Source: Alphaproteobacteria bacterium (GTDB lineage: Bacteria > Pseudomonadota > Alphaproteobacteria > DSM-16000 > Inquilinaceae). Taken from it: 7,613 nt of DNA. The notes beneath the pieces were generated by a model. It saw only the letters and a list, made by a program, of their open reading frames with translations, made no database searches and had not been told where the DNA came from. Positions 1-5,994 of the stretch are shown here, piece after piece. The DNA lies in NCBI GenBank assembly GCA_029263555.1, contig JAJUFW010000123.1, forward strand, positions 1 to 7,613. The letters are read 5' to 3'. Made by a program: the position numbers and the translations under genes. Each line of letters starts with the position of its first letter. Within the stretch, counting starts at the first letter, position 1.

Positions 1-467
1 CGGCCCGGGCCGTGGCGGGGCAATCCATGGGCGGATTCGGGGCCCTGCGCCTCGCCTTTGCGGAACCGGACCGGTATTGCGCGGTCGCCGCCCTGAGCCC
101 GGTGCTGTGGTCGCGGCTGCCGGTCGACCGGGAACTGACCCGGAACCAGGTCGCTCTCCTGTCCGGCGCCTTCGGCAGTCCCCCCGACATCGCGCGGCTG
201 CACCGGCAATCGCCGCTCGGCCTAATTCCGACGCTGGCCGCCGGAAGCAGCCGGCCCGCGATCTATCTCATGAGCGGGGACCGGGACGAATTCGGCGCCG
301 CCGCCGACGTTCGCGCCCTGCGGAGGGAACTGCGCCTGGCGGGCATCCCGGTCACTTCGGAGATCGTTCCCGGAACGCACACCTGGTCGCTCTGGGCAGG
401 CAGGCTGGATATGGCGTTGCGCTTCCTCTCCGAAGCCCTGCAGGAATGTCGAAGCAACGGCCGTTGA
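1..467 (+). CDS. Putative esterase, alpha/beta-hydrolase fold (Esterase D/PF00756-like), 5' partial
   Basis: This is the C-terminal part of a serine esterase. The reading frame is open to the left edge (residues ARAV precede the AGQSMGG motif), so the true start lies outside the window. All three catalytic elements are visible. The nucleophile elbow G-Q-S-M-G-G has its Ser codon at 24-26. The acid is probably the second Asp of SGDRDEF (codon 285-287, fitting GxxD). The His is in GTHTW (codon 378-380). Spacing and order fit the putative-esterase family that includes S-formylglutathione hydrolase, Fes-like and acetyl-xylan esterases. The substrate cannot be told from this fragment. The next gene, an AlgX-like protein, starts 47 bases downstream on the same strand with no convincing terminator between, so the two may be co-transcribed. 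A role in removing acyl groups from a polysaccharide would fit but is inference. The domain call is good; the function is open. Confidence 0.85.
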   Translation, partial: ARAVAGQSMGGFGALRLAFAEPDRYCAVAALSPVLWSRLPVDRELTRNQVALLSGAFGSPPDIARLHRQSPLGLIPTLAAGSSRPAIYLMSGDRDEFGAAADVRALRRELRLAGIPVTSEIVPGTHTWSLWAGRLDMALRFLSEALQECRSNGR

Positions 468-514
468 TCCGGTCGCGCCATATTGGTGTCACCGTTGCTC
501 GCTTAGAATGAAAC

Positions 515-2332
515 GTGGCCCGGGAAGTGTCGACGGAACGGCAGTTCGAGCGTAATGCCGGGGTTCATTTGTGGAATATTTTGCGAAATCTTTTCAGCGT
601 TCTGGGGCGCAGCGGCGTGAACAATCCGGGAAAATACCTTCTGGGCAAGGATGGCTGGATATTCCTTGACCGGGACACCAACGAGGTGGTCCGCCAGATG
701 ACCGGAGGCCGGCTTCTGGACGACGCCGGCCTGGACGCCTGGACACGGATCGTCGCCCACCGGCGGGATCTGCTGGCCCGGAGGGGGACGAAATTCTTCT
801 TCATGGTCGCGCCGAACAAGAAGGCGATCTATCCGGAATATCTGCCGGACGGGATCGAGATCACGACGTCGAGGCCGGTTTTCCAGCTGGAAGCCGCCCT
901 CCGGAACCGGGTTGGCGTCTCGCTCATCTATCCGGACCGGGAGCTTCACGCGGCGAAGGGCAGGGGCTATGTCTACCCCAAGACCGACACGCACTGGAGC
1001 GGGCTTGGCGGCTATGTCGCCTACAAGGCCCTGGCCGGCCGGATGCGGGCCGACGGCGTCCCCCTTCATGTGGTCGAGGACGCCGAATTCGACTTCGTCG
1101 AGACCGAGGTCGTCGGCGACCTCGGCGTGAAGCTGACGCCTGAGAGGCGGTCACCCACCCCTTCGACCCGGCTGCGGGCGCCGCGTTCGGCCCTGGTCTA
1201 CGACAACCGGATCACCAACCGCGGCCGGATGCGGGTGTTCCGGAACCAGGACCGGAGCCTTCCGACCTGCGTCATGTTCGGCGATTCCTTCGGCGGCAAT
1301 CTCCTGGCCTTCTTCCGGGAGTCGTTCGGAACCTTCGTTTACATCTACGGCAACGTGATCGATGAGGAGATCCTGGACCAGTTCCAGCCGGATGTCGTGG
1401 TGACGGAGATGGTCGAGCGGTTCCTGATCAGCCCGCCGGACGAATTCGGGTCGATCCGCAACCGGGCAATCGTGTCGATGAAAATCGAAACCCTCCCCGA
1501 AGGCGAACTGCCCGGGATCGAAGAGGCGTTCACGAAGGCCGTCGAGGGCGGGTGGCCGCACGCACGCTTCCAGCTTGGCGTGCTCTACCACCGGCAGCGC
1601 CGCTTCGCGGAAGCGGAAAGCATGCTGCGGGCGGCTGTGGCGGAGACGCCGGACAATGCCCAGGCGTTCCACCTGCTGGCGAAGTTGCTGACCGAACATG
1701 GGGGCGACCTGGACGACGCCGCCCGGGTCGCGGAGCGGTCGGTCGCCCTGGAACCGAACCACGCCTCCTACCATCATCTTTTGGCCCTGGTCCGGCTGCG
1801 TCAGCGACGGCCCGATGCGGCCGCCGAGGCGTTGCGCCGGGCGATCAGCCTGTCGCCTGATGTCCCCTGGTGGCGCTATCAGCTTGCCCAGGCGCTGTTC
1901 CGCCAGGAGAAATGGGAGGAGGCGCGGACGGCCTTGTCGGAATACATGAAGCTGGCGCCCGCCTCCGCGGACGCCTTCCAGCTGTTGGGGCGCATCGCGG
2001 CTGCCCTGGGCGAAACGACGGCTGCCGTGAACGCTTTCCGCCGTTCGGCAGACCTCCGGCCGGACTGGGCGTGGCCCCGGCTGAAGGTTGCGCAGACCCT
2101 GTTCCAGGCGAACATGAACCTCGGGGAAGCCGCGAACGCCATCGAGCAGGCGCTGCCCCTGTTCGAGAACCAGCGCGAACGCTCCGAAGGCCATCTCCTG
2201 AAGGCGCAGATCCTGGCGGCGCTGGGCCGGAAGGCGGAGGCGCGGGCCGCGGCGGATGCCTGCCTCTGCCTCAGGCCGGACTGGGACTGGGCCCGCTCCT
2301 TCCGGGACCGTCTCGCCGACGCGGCAGCGTGA
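515..2332 (+). CDS. AlgX/AlgJ-type SGNH-hydrolase domain protein with C-terminal TPR repeats
   Basis: A 605-residue two-part protein. Residues about 40-320 form an AlgX/AlgJ-like SGNH (acetyltransferase) domain. It opens with GKDGWIFL and carries the D-T-H-W motif (Asp158, His160) and the G-D-S-F motif (Ser258), which match the Asp-x-His and Ser of the AlgX catalytic triad. Residues about 345-600 hold roughly seven TPR units (recurring W/A-x-x-L-G...A...P pattern), a protein-binding scaffold. The family O-acetylates exopolysaccharides such as alginate, usually in the periplasm. Here the N-terminus is polar, with no signal peptide or membrane helix. It cannot be extended, because an in-frame TGA lies at 509-511. 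GTG at 515 is the earliest start; GTG at 527 or 617 (residue 35, still before the domain) are alternatives, and none has a good Shine-Dalgarno. A TAGAAT -10-like hexamer at 504-509 would place the transcript start near the GTG. The acyl acceptor is unknown. Confidence 0.85.
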   Translation: MAREVSTERQFERNAGVHLWNILRNLFSVLGRSGVNNPGKYLLGKDGWIFLDRDTNEVVRQMTGGRLLDDAGLDAWTRIVAHRRDLLARRGTKFFFMVAPNKKAIYPEYLPDGIEITTSRPVFQLEAALRNRVGVSLIYPDRELHAAKGRGYVYPKTDTHWSGLGGYVAYKALAGRMRADGVPLHVVEDAEFDFVETEVVGDLGVKLTPERRSPTPSTRLRAPRSALVYDNRITNRGRMRVFRNQDRSLPTCVMFGDSFGGNLLAFFRESFGTFVYIYGNVIDEEILDQFQPDVVVTEMVERFLISPPDEFGSIRNRAIVSMKIETLPEGELPGIEEAFTKAVEGGWPHARFQLGVLYHRQRRFAEAESMLRAAVAETPDNAQAFHLLAKLLTEHGGDLDDAARVAERSVALEPNHASYHHLLALVRLRQRRPDAAAEALRRAISLSPDVPWWRYQLAQALFRQEKWEEARTALSEYMKLAPASADAFQLLGRIAAALGETTAAVNAFRRSADLRPDWAWPRLKVAQTLFQANMNLGEAANAIEQALPLFENQRERSEGHLLKAQILAALGRKAEARAAADACLCLRPDWDWARSFRDRLADAAA

Positions 2333-2346
2333 GGCCCGCGCTGCCG
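2322..2346. terminator. Hairpin at the convergent gene ends, possible bidirectional terminator
   Basis: A perfect 8-bp inverted repeat, CGGCAGCG (2322-2329) and CGCTGCCG (2339-2346), can extend inward by T-G and G-C to about 10 pairs with a 5-base loop. It covers the stop codon of the plus-strand SGNH-TPR gene. A second, overlapping inverted repeat, GTGAGGC (2329-2335) with GCCTCAC (2352-2358), places the two opposing stop codons in symmetrical positions. No T-tract follows on either strand, so it is not a textbook intrinsic terminator. The position between two converging genes only 22 bases apart supports an end-of-transcript role. Confidence 0.4.
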
Positions 2347-2354
2347 GACCTGCC

Positions 2355-3587
2355 TCACGACGGCCGGATATCCGTCATGACGAAGCCGCTTCTGGGCAGT
2401 GTGGGCATCCGGGAGAGGGAAACGGTCAGGTCCTGGGCCGGAACCCGGTAGGTCATCGTGCGGACCAGCCGCCGCACGGCCTCCTTCACGATTTCGATCG
2501 TGGTCCTTTCGCCGGGGCAGCGATGCCCGGTTTCGTAGGGCCCGCCGCCTTGCGGAACGAAGGTATAGGGATCGCCCGGCCAGTCGCGGAACCGCTCCGG
2601 CCGGAACGCGGCGGGTTCGTGCCAGTGGCGGGCATCGTGATTGGTGCCGTAGAGGTCGAGGAGGACCCAGCGGCTTTCGGCGAACTGCTCCCCCTGCCAC
2701 TCGAAAGCTTCCCGGGTCCGGCCGCCGACCACCGGAAAGAACGGGGACGTACGCCGCACCTCCTGGACGAACGGTTCCAGGTCCCCGTCGCCGAAAGCCA
2801 GGGCGGCCCGCCAATGCGGGTAGCGATAGAGGGCAAGGGCGGCAAAGACGATGAAGCGGCCGATCGCGACGATCGGCCTCAGCAGGTTCAAGCGTTCGAT
2901 CGCGGCGAGGGACAGTGGGAGCGGCTGGCCGTCCGATTCGGTGTGCGCAGCCAGGGCCTGGGCCGCCGGCACATCGGGCCTGATCCCGTCCGTGCGCATG
3001 CGGCCGATCGCGTCTTGGGCCCATCTTTCGCATCGGTTGCGCAGCATTCTCGCCCACCAGTTCCGGGGGCCGAGGCTTCCGGCATGCTCGACCATCGCAC
3101 CCAGCTCCCGGCTCCGCAACGCCAGTTCGTGGTCGTTCAGCGGCGCGCCCGCCCAGATGGCGGCGGTGCGGGTGAGAAGGGGCAGCAGTTCCTCGTGCAG
3201 GACGATGCGGCGCCGGGCCTGCCAGCGGGGCAGGGCCTCCTGCCAAAGCTGCCCGAAGATCAGGACCATGCGCCCGATCGCATCCGGCGTCAGGAGGTCG
3301 AGGAACAGTCGCTTCCGATGATGGTGCGCCGTCCCGTCCAGGGCCTGGACGCTGCCCTCGTCCTGCAGCAGGTGCAGGACGGATTTCGGCAGGGCCCCCG
3401 TCCGGGTGAACCGGTCGCCCCCATAGAAGACCTCAGCTGCGCCGGCGCCCCGCATGCAGACGACCGGGGTCATCATGATCCGTGTCTCGAACAGGTCGGT
3501 GCCCAGCCGGTCGCAACGGCTCGAGACGAAGGTGTAGCCTTCCCGCAGAAAGGCGAGCGAGTTGTCTGATGGCTCTCGGGGAATCAC
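2355..3587 (-). CDS. Cytochrome P450, CYP152 family fatty-acid peroxygenase
   Basis: 410 residues, close to the roughly 417 of P450 BS-beta. CYP152 enzymes use H2O2 directly to hydroxylate (alpha/beta) or decarboxylate fatty acids, without a reductase. Diagnostic features: DNSLAFLREGY near the N-terminus; VQALDG...HRKRLF (residues 80-95); the I-helix R237-P238 in LNLLRPIVAI, replacing the usual acid-alcohol pair and binding the substrate carboxylate; ExxR at 276-279 (EVRR); PFFP (282-285); LYGTNHD (312-318); FRPERF (328-333); and the haem loop QGGG...TGHRCPG with ligand Cys357. Gln81 aligns with Gln85 of BS-beta (a hydroxylase) rather than His85 of the decarboxylase OleT. The GTG start at 3587 is the only reasonable one: an in-frame TGA lies 33 bases upstream and no Shine-Dalgarno is evident. 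The gene is divergent from the START-like gene and convergent with the SGNH-TPR gene. No ferredoxin or reductase gene is nearby, as expected for a peroxygenase. Confidence 0.95.
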   Translation of the reverse strand: MIPREPSDNSLAFLREGYTFVSSRCDRLGTDLFETRIMMTPVVCMRGAGAAEVFYGGDRFTRTGALPKSVLHLLQDEGSVQALDGTAHHHRKRLFLDLLTPDAIGRMVLIFGQLWQEALPRWQARRRIVLHEELLPLLTRTAAIWAGAPLNDHELALRSRELGAMVEHAGSLGPRNWWARMLRNRCERWAQDAIGRMRTDGIRPDVPAAQALAAHTESDGQPLPLSLAAIERLNLLRPIVAIGRFIVFAALALYRYPHWRAALAFGDGDLEPFVQEVRRTSPFFPVVGGRTREAFEWQGEQFAESRWVLLDLYGTNHDARHWHEPAAFRPERFRDWPGDPYTFVPQGGGPYETGHRCPGERTTIEIVKEAVRRLVRTMTYRVPAQDLTVSLSRMPTLPRSGFVMTDIRPS

Positions 3588-3766
3588 GGGGGGAAGGGCT
3601 GCCGCAATCGGGTTCCGTCACATGCGATGTCTGAACACCGCCCCGGACCGCACCGTTCCGTAGCCGGGCGAACCGGCCCGGTCGCGCCCGTTTCGTTCAA
3701 ACCCTCGGAAGCCGTCCGCGGTAGACTGGGGGAATCGATGAACGGCGGCAATACCGGGAGACATCC
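3588..3766. promoter_or_regulatory. Divergent intergenic region between the P450 and START-like genes
   Basis: These 179 bases must hold the promoters of both flanking genes. Visible symmetric elements are ACAT-GCG-ATGT (3620-3630), which lies 33-43 bases upstream of the P450 start, and a 6-bp hairpin CCGGGC (3664-3669)/GCCCGG (3676-3681) with a 6-base loop. A TAGACT hexamer (3722-3727) could be a -10 box for the plus-strand gene, but no -35 box sits at a normal spacing: TTCAAA at 3696-3701 is 20 bases away. No coding potential is evident. Promoter placement is uncertain. Confidence 0.4.
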
Positions 3767-4168
3767 ATGACCGTTTCGGAAGCTCGATCGCTGGGCGTAA
3801 GCGTCGTGCGGGACAGCAGGCAGGTCTACGATTTCCTCGCCAAGCCCGAGAATTTCCCAATCTGGGCCAGCGGACTGTGCTCCTCGATCGAGCGGCAGGG
3901 AGAAGACTGGATCGCCCGGACGCCGCACGGGCCACGGCGGGTGCGCTTCACCCCGGCCAACCCCTACGGCGTTCTTGACCATTGGGTCGTTTCGGACGAT
4001 GGCACGGAGATCTACGTCCCGATGCGCGTGGTCCGGAACGGCAGCGGATCGGAGATCGTCATCACCCTTTTCCGCGAGCCGGGGATGTCGGACGAGCGGT
4101 TCACCGAGGACGCGGACTGGGTGAAGCGGGATCTGGCGGCCTTGAAGGGCGTCCTCGAGGCCCTTTAG
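3767..4168 (+). CDS. SRPBCC (START-like/Bet v 1 fold) family protein
   Basis: 133 residues, no signal peptide, probably cytosolic. The pattern is that of a small SRPBCC domain, a helix-grip fold with a hydrophobic ligand cavity. It has an initial strand SLGVSVVRDSRQVYDFLAKPENFPIW (residues 8-33), with the typical VYDF...P.N.P.W signature, then alternating strands through YGVLDHWVV (67-75) and EIYVPMRVV (81-89), a GSEIVITLFRE strand (94-104), and a long C-terminal helix from about 110. Such proteins bind lipids, polyketides or other hydrophobic ligands; the ligand here is unknown. The ATG start is well supported by GGGAG at 3756-3760, 6 bases upstream. Divergence from the CYP152 gene raises the possibility that it handles that enzyme's hydrophobic substrate or product, but this is inference. 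The next gene on this strand is 110 bases downstream and appears to have its own promoter. Confidence 0.8.
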   Translation: MTVSEARSLGVSVVRDSRQVYDFLAKPENFPIWASGLCSSIERQGEDWIARTPHGPRRVRFTPANPYGVLDHWVVSDDGTEIYVPMRVVRNGSGSEIVITLFREPGMSDERFTEDADWVKRDLAALKGVLEAL

Positions 4169-4214
4169 GCTCCGGGCACGCGGCTGTTGGAGGGGCGATC
4201 GGCGTTCGGCGGCC

Positions 4215-4241
4215 TTGCGGAGCGGGACACCCGCCGATACT
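4215..4241 (+). promoter_or_regulatory. Candidate sigma-70-type promoter of the Fe-S regulator gene
   Basis: TTGCGG (4215-4220) and GATACT (4236-4241) are separated by 15 bases. The -10 matches four of six consensus positions and the -35 three of six; the spacing is slightly short. Transcription would begin near 4248, inside the inverted repeat at 4244-4261 and about 30 bases before the chosen ATG. The co-location with the palindrome is the main reason to note it. Confidence 0.3.
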
Positions 4242-4243
4242 TT

Positions 4244-4261
4244 TCAAAGCGGATGCTTTGA
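4244..4261. promoter_or_regulatory. Inverted repeat, candidate operator of the SufR-like regulator
   Basis: TCAAAGC (4244-4250), spacer GGAT, GCTTTGA (4255-4261): a perfect 7-bp inverted repeat with a 4-base gap. It stands out as AT-rich in a GC-rich context. It begins 2 bases after a candidate -10 box and ends 17 bases before the regulator ATG. Winged-helix dimers of the SufR/COG2345 kind bind such dyads, and a site over the transcription start is typical of autorepression. It could instead be a small hairpin in the 5' leader. Confidence 0.5.
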
Positions 4262-4278
4262 TTGTCGGGTGTTGCCGG

Positions 4279-4947
4279 ATGCTGCCGGGCCACTACTCGG
4301 AAGAAGTCACCTGGTCTCCCCGGTCGCCGGGCGAACGGCTTCTCCTGTGCCTGAAGACCCGTGGAGGCCAGACCTCGGCCGACCTGGGAAAGGCGCTCGG
4401 CATCTCCGGCGAGGCGGCGCGCCAGCAGCTTTCCCGGCTGGCGGACCAGGGGCTGGTGACGGCGACGCGTACGCCACGCCGCGTCGGCCGGCCGACGCGG
4501 ATCTGGCAGCAGACCAAGGCGGGCCACGATCGCTTCCCCGATACCCATGCCGAGCTGACCGTCCAGCTTCTGCGGGGCGTCCGGTCGACTCTCGGGCAGG
4601 CGGCTCTCGATCGTGTCCTCGCGGCCCGCGAGGCGGAGACGATCGCGGCCTACGGGCGCGAAATGGCGGCGGCGTCAGATCTGGCCGGGAGGGTCGAATT
4701 GCTGGCCCGCCTGCGGGCGCGCGAAGGTTACATGGCCGAATGGCGGAAGGAGGCGGACGGCTCGTTCCTGCTGATCGAAAACCATTGCCCGATCTGCGCC
4801 GCGGCCGCCGCCTGCCAGGGCCTTTGCCGGTCCGAGCTCGCCGTCTTCCGCAGCGTCCTCGGCTCCGGCGTGACGATCGAGCGGGTCGAGCACATTCCGG
4901 CCGGCGGACGCCGATGCGCCTACCGCATCAGCCTCGCCTCGAAATAG
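4279..4947 (+). CDS. SufR/COG2345-type winged-helix regulator with Fe-S-type cysteine motif
   Basis: A 222-residue transcriptional regulator. The N-terminal part (about 16-80) is a winged helix-turn-helix: TSADLGKALGISGEAARQQL (32-51) gives the recognition helix, then LADQGLV, and a basic wing RRVGRPTRIW (67-76) ending in the usual QTKAG. The middle is helical (91-155). The C-terminal part, from FLLIENHCPIC, has cysteines 170, 173, 179, 183 and 213. The Cys170-x12-Cys183-x29-Cys213 spacing closely resembles the three conserved cluster-ligand cysteines of SufR-type repressors, so an Fe-S cluster sensing redox or iron status is likely. Cys173 and Cys179 are extra. ATG 4279 is chosen over in-frame TTG 4258 because the latter lies inside the inverted repeat near the predicted transcript start; the Shine-Dalgarno is weak. 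Its targets are not shown by the sequence. The neighbours are not suf genes, so a role as SufR itself is not claimed. Confidence 0.82.
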   Translation: MLPGHYSEEVTWSPRSPGERLLLCLKTRGGQTSADLGKALGISGEAARQQLSRLADQGLVTATRTPRRVGRPTRIWQQTKAGHDRFPDTHAELTVQLLRGVRSTLGQAALDRVLAAREAETIAAYGREMAAASDLAGRVELLARLRAREGYMAEWRKEADGSFLLIENHCPICAAAAACQGLCRSELAVFRSVLGSGVTIERVEHIPAGGRRCAYRISLASK

Positions 4948-4957
4948 GCGGTTCGGC

Positions 4958-4972
4958 GCGGATGCCTTCCGC
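4958..4972. terminator. Short hairpin between convergent genes
   Basis: GCGGA (4958-4962), loop TGCCT, TCCGC (4968-4972) is a 5-bp stem in the 34-base gap between the converging regulator and GFA genes. It is short and no T-tract follows, so it is only a weak candidate terminator. Confidence 0.2.
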
Positions 4973-4981
4973 TTCCGATCC

Positions 4982-5482
4982 CTAGTCGATCCAGAGCCCC
5001 CGGCGGCGGTGCCAGTCCTCGATCGACTCTTCCGGATATTCGTCGAAGCAGCGGTCGTGAGGACCGATTGCCGGCTCGACCCAGGACGCCTTGTAGCGGA
5101 GCATCATGTGCACCCGTTCCGGCGGCACCGGCAGGTCGGTGTCGATCGCCGATGCGAACGGATGAACGAGGTCCGGCCATGTCGGATCGCTGATCCAAAG
5201 CGCGCTGCCGCAATGGATGCAGAAGTGGCGTTCGGCCGTGCTGGTCTGGAGCGCGCAGCCTTCGCCGTCGCCGGGAAGTTCCGCCCGATAGATCCGGAGA
5301 TTGTCGCCGCCGCGCAGGTCGAAGCTGGCCGCGACCCCCATGATGTTGATCGCATAGCCTCCGCCGCCGCCGGTCTTCCGGCAGATCGTGCAGTAGCAGA
5401 GCTGATAGGGATGGGGCGTATGGCTTTTCACGCTGAAGGCCACAGCGCCGCAGCGGCATGAGCCGGTCAGGGGTATCGGCAT
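4982..5482 (-). CDS. GFA family protein (glutathione-dependent formaldehyde-activating enzyme/CENP-V fold)
   Basis: 166 residues with the complete zinc-binding signature of the GFA/CENP-V fold. Cys9 and Cys11 (CRC), Cys29, Cys31 and Cys34 (CYCTIC) and Cys88/Cys91 (FCIHC) match the family's two metal sites. GSCRCGAV and HFCIHCGSALW are typical family blocks, and FDEYPEESIEDWHRRRGL (146-163) is a characteristic C-terminus. The founding member, Gfa of Paracoccus, was linked to S-hydroxymethylglutathione formation. Most homologues have no proven activity, so the biochemical role here is open. The ATG start is supported by GGGAG (minus strand, 5491-5495) 8 bases upstream. The frame stays open further upstream but that part reads as high-GC antisense-like sequence and ignores this ribosome site. 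It follows the cytochrome lipoprotein gene by 125 bases on the same strand, so co-transcription is uncertain, and it converges with the regulator. Confidence 0.92.
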   Translation of the reverse strand: MPIPLTGSCRCGAVAFSVKSHTPHPYQLCYCTICRKTGGGGGYAINIMGVAASFDLRGGDNLRIYRAELPGDGEGCALQTSTAERHFCIHCGSALWISDPTWPDLVHPFASAIDTDLPVPPERVHMMLRYKASWVEPAIGPHDRCFDEYPEESIEDWHRRRGLWID

Positions 5483-5607
5483 GGCCTTGGCTCCCTCCGT
5501 CTTGGAAAAGGGGGTCGACAGGACGCCGGCACGGCACACGTCCAGGAACGCTTGCCGGACCCGTTCCGGTCCCGGGACGCGGTTGTCGCCGAATCGTCGG
5601 AAAGGTT

Positions 5608-5994
5608 TCACCGCAAGGTGTAGAGGAAGGCGGCGATGTCGCGCGCTTCCTGGTCCGAAAGGGGTAGGGCGGGCATGGCCGTGTCCGGCGCGATTTCGGG
5701 GGCGGCGCGGACCCAGCGGATGAGCACTGTCGGATGGTTCGGGACGATGCCGGCGATGTAGCGCCGCACGCCGAAGCCCGCGAGGGACGGCCCGACCTGG
5801 CCACGGGCTCCGGGCACGCCGGGAATGACATGGCAGGCGCCGCAGCCGATCCGGGCGATGGCGGCCCGCCCGGCCTCCTGGGTGCCGTTGATCCTGTGCG
5901 GCGGGGCGTCGTCCCGGTCGACGCAGCCCGACAACAGTGCGGTTGCGAGGACGGCGGGCAGAACGGCAAGGCGCCCTGCCGGCATGGCGGTCAT
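5608..5994 (-). CDS. Cytochrome c lipoprotein, single haem
   Basis: 128 residues. The N-terminus is a lipoprotein signal (hydrophobic 9-21, lipobox L-S-G-C with Cys24 as the lipidated residue), so the mature protein should be tethered to a membrane on the periplasmic side. One class I cytochrome c domain follows: haem site C51-G-A-C54-H55 in RIGCGACHVIPGVPGA, the GPSLAGF block (68-74), and a probable axial Met107 in TAMPAL. It ends with the usual helix DQEARDIAAFLYTLR. Such small cytochromes pass electrons to or from terminal oxidases. The start is fixed by the ATGA overlap (5991-5994) with the stop of the three-haem cytochrome gene upstream, which indicates translational coupling; an internal ATG three codons later is less likely. 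No dedicated strong Shine-Dalgarno is seen. The partner oxidase is not in the window. Confidence 0.93.
   Translation of the reverse strand: MTAMPAGRLAVLPAVLATALLSGCVDRDDAPPHRINGTQEAGRAAIARIGCGACHVIPGVPGARGQVGPSLAGFGVRRYIAGIVPNHPTVLIRWVRAAPEIAPDTAMPALPLSDQEARDIAAFLYTLR

Noticed and set aside
455..466. 12-bp perfect palindrome CAACGGCCGTTG at the esterase stop
   Set aside because: With no central spacer it cannot form a normal hairpin. It lies almost entirely in coding sequence and GC-rich palindromes of this length occur by chance; no supporting promoter context.
508..555. Fifteen-codon leader peptide (ATG 508 to TAA 555) overlapping the SGNH-TPR start
   Set aside because: It has no ribosome site, no stem-loop attenuator and no regulatory codon runs; it is probably chance.
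1151..2194. Minus-strand open frame inside the SGNH-TPR gene
   Set aside because: It is a mirror of the TPR coding region. The plus strand has clear catalytic motifs and repeats.
2256..3569. Long plus-strand open frame antisense to the P450 gene
   Set aside because: Its low-complexity Gly/Arg/Pro/Ala content is typical of a GC-rich antisense shadow. The minus strand encodes a full CYP152 with every motif.
3696..3727. Sigma-70 promoter TTCAAA...TAGACT for the SRPBCC gene
   Set aside because: The 20-base spacing is outside the usual range and the -35 match is weak, so it was not listed as a separate feature.
3982..4278. N-terminal extension of the regulator frame back to 3982
   Set aside because: It would overlap most of the SRPBCC gene in another frame, run through the promoter and palindrome, and add Gly/Arg-rich sequence unlike any regulator N-terminus.
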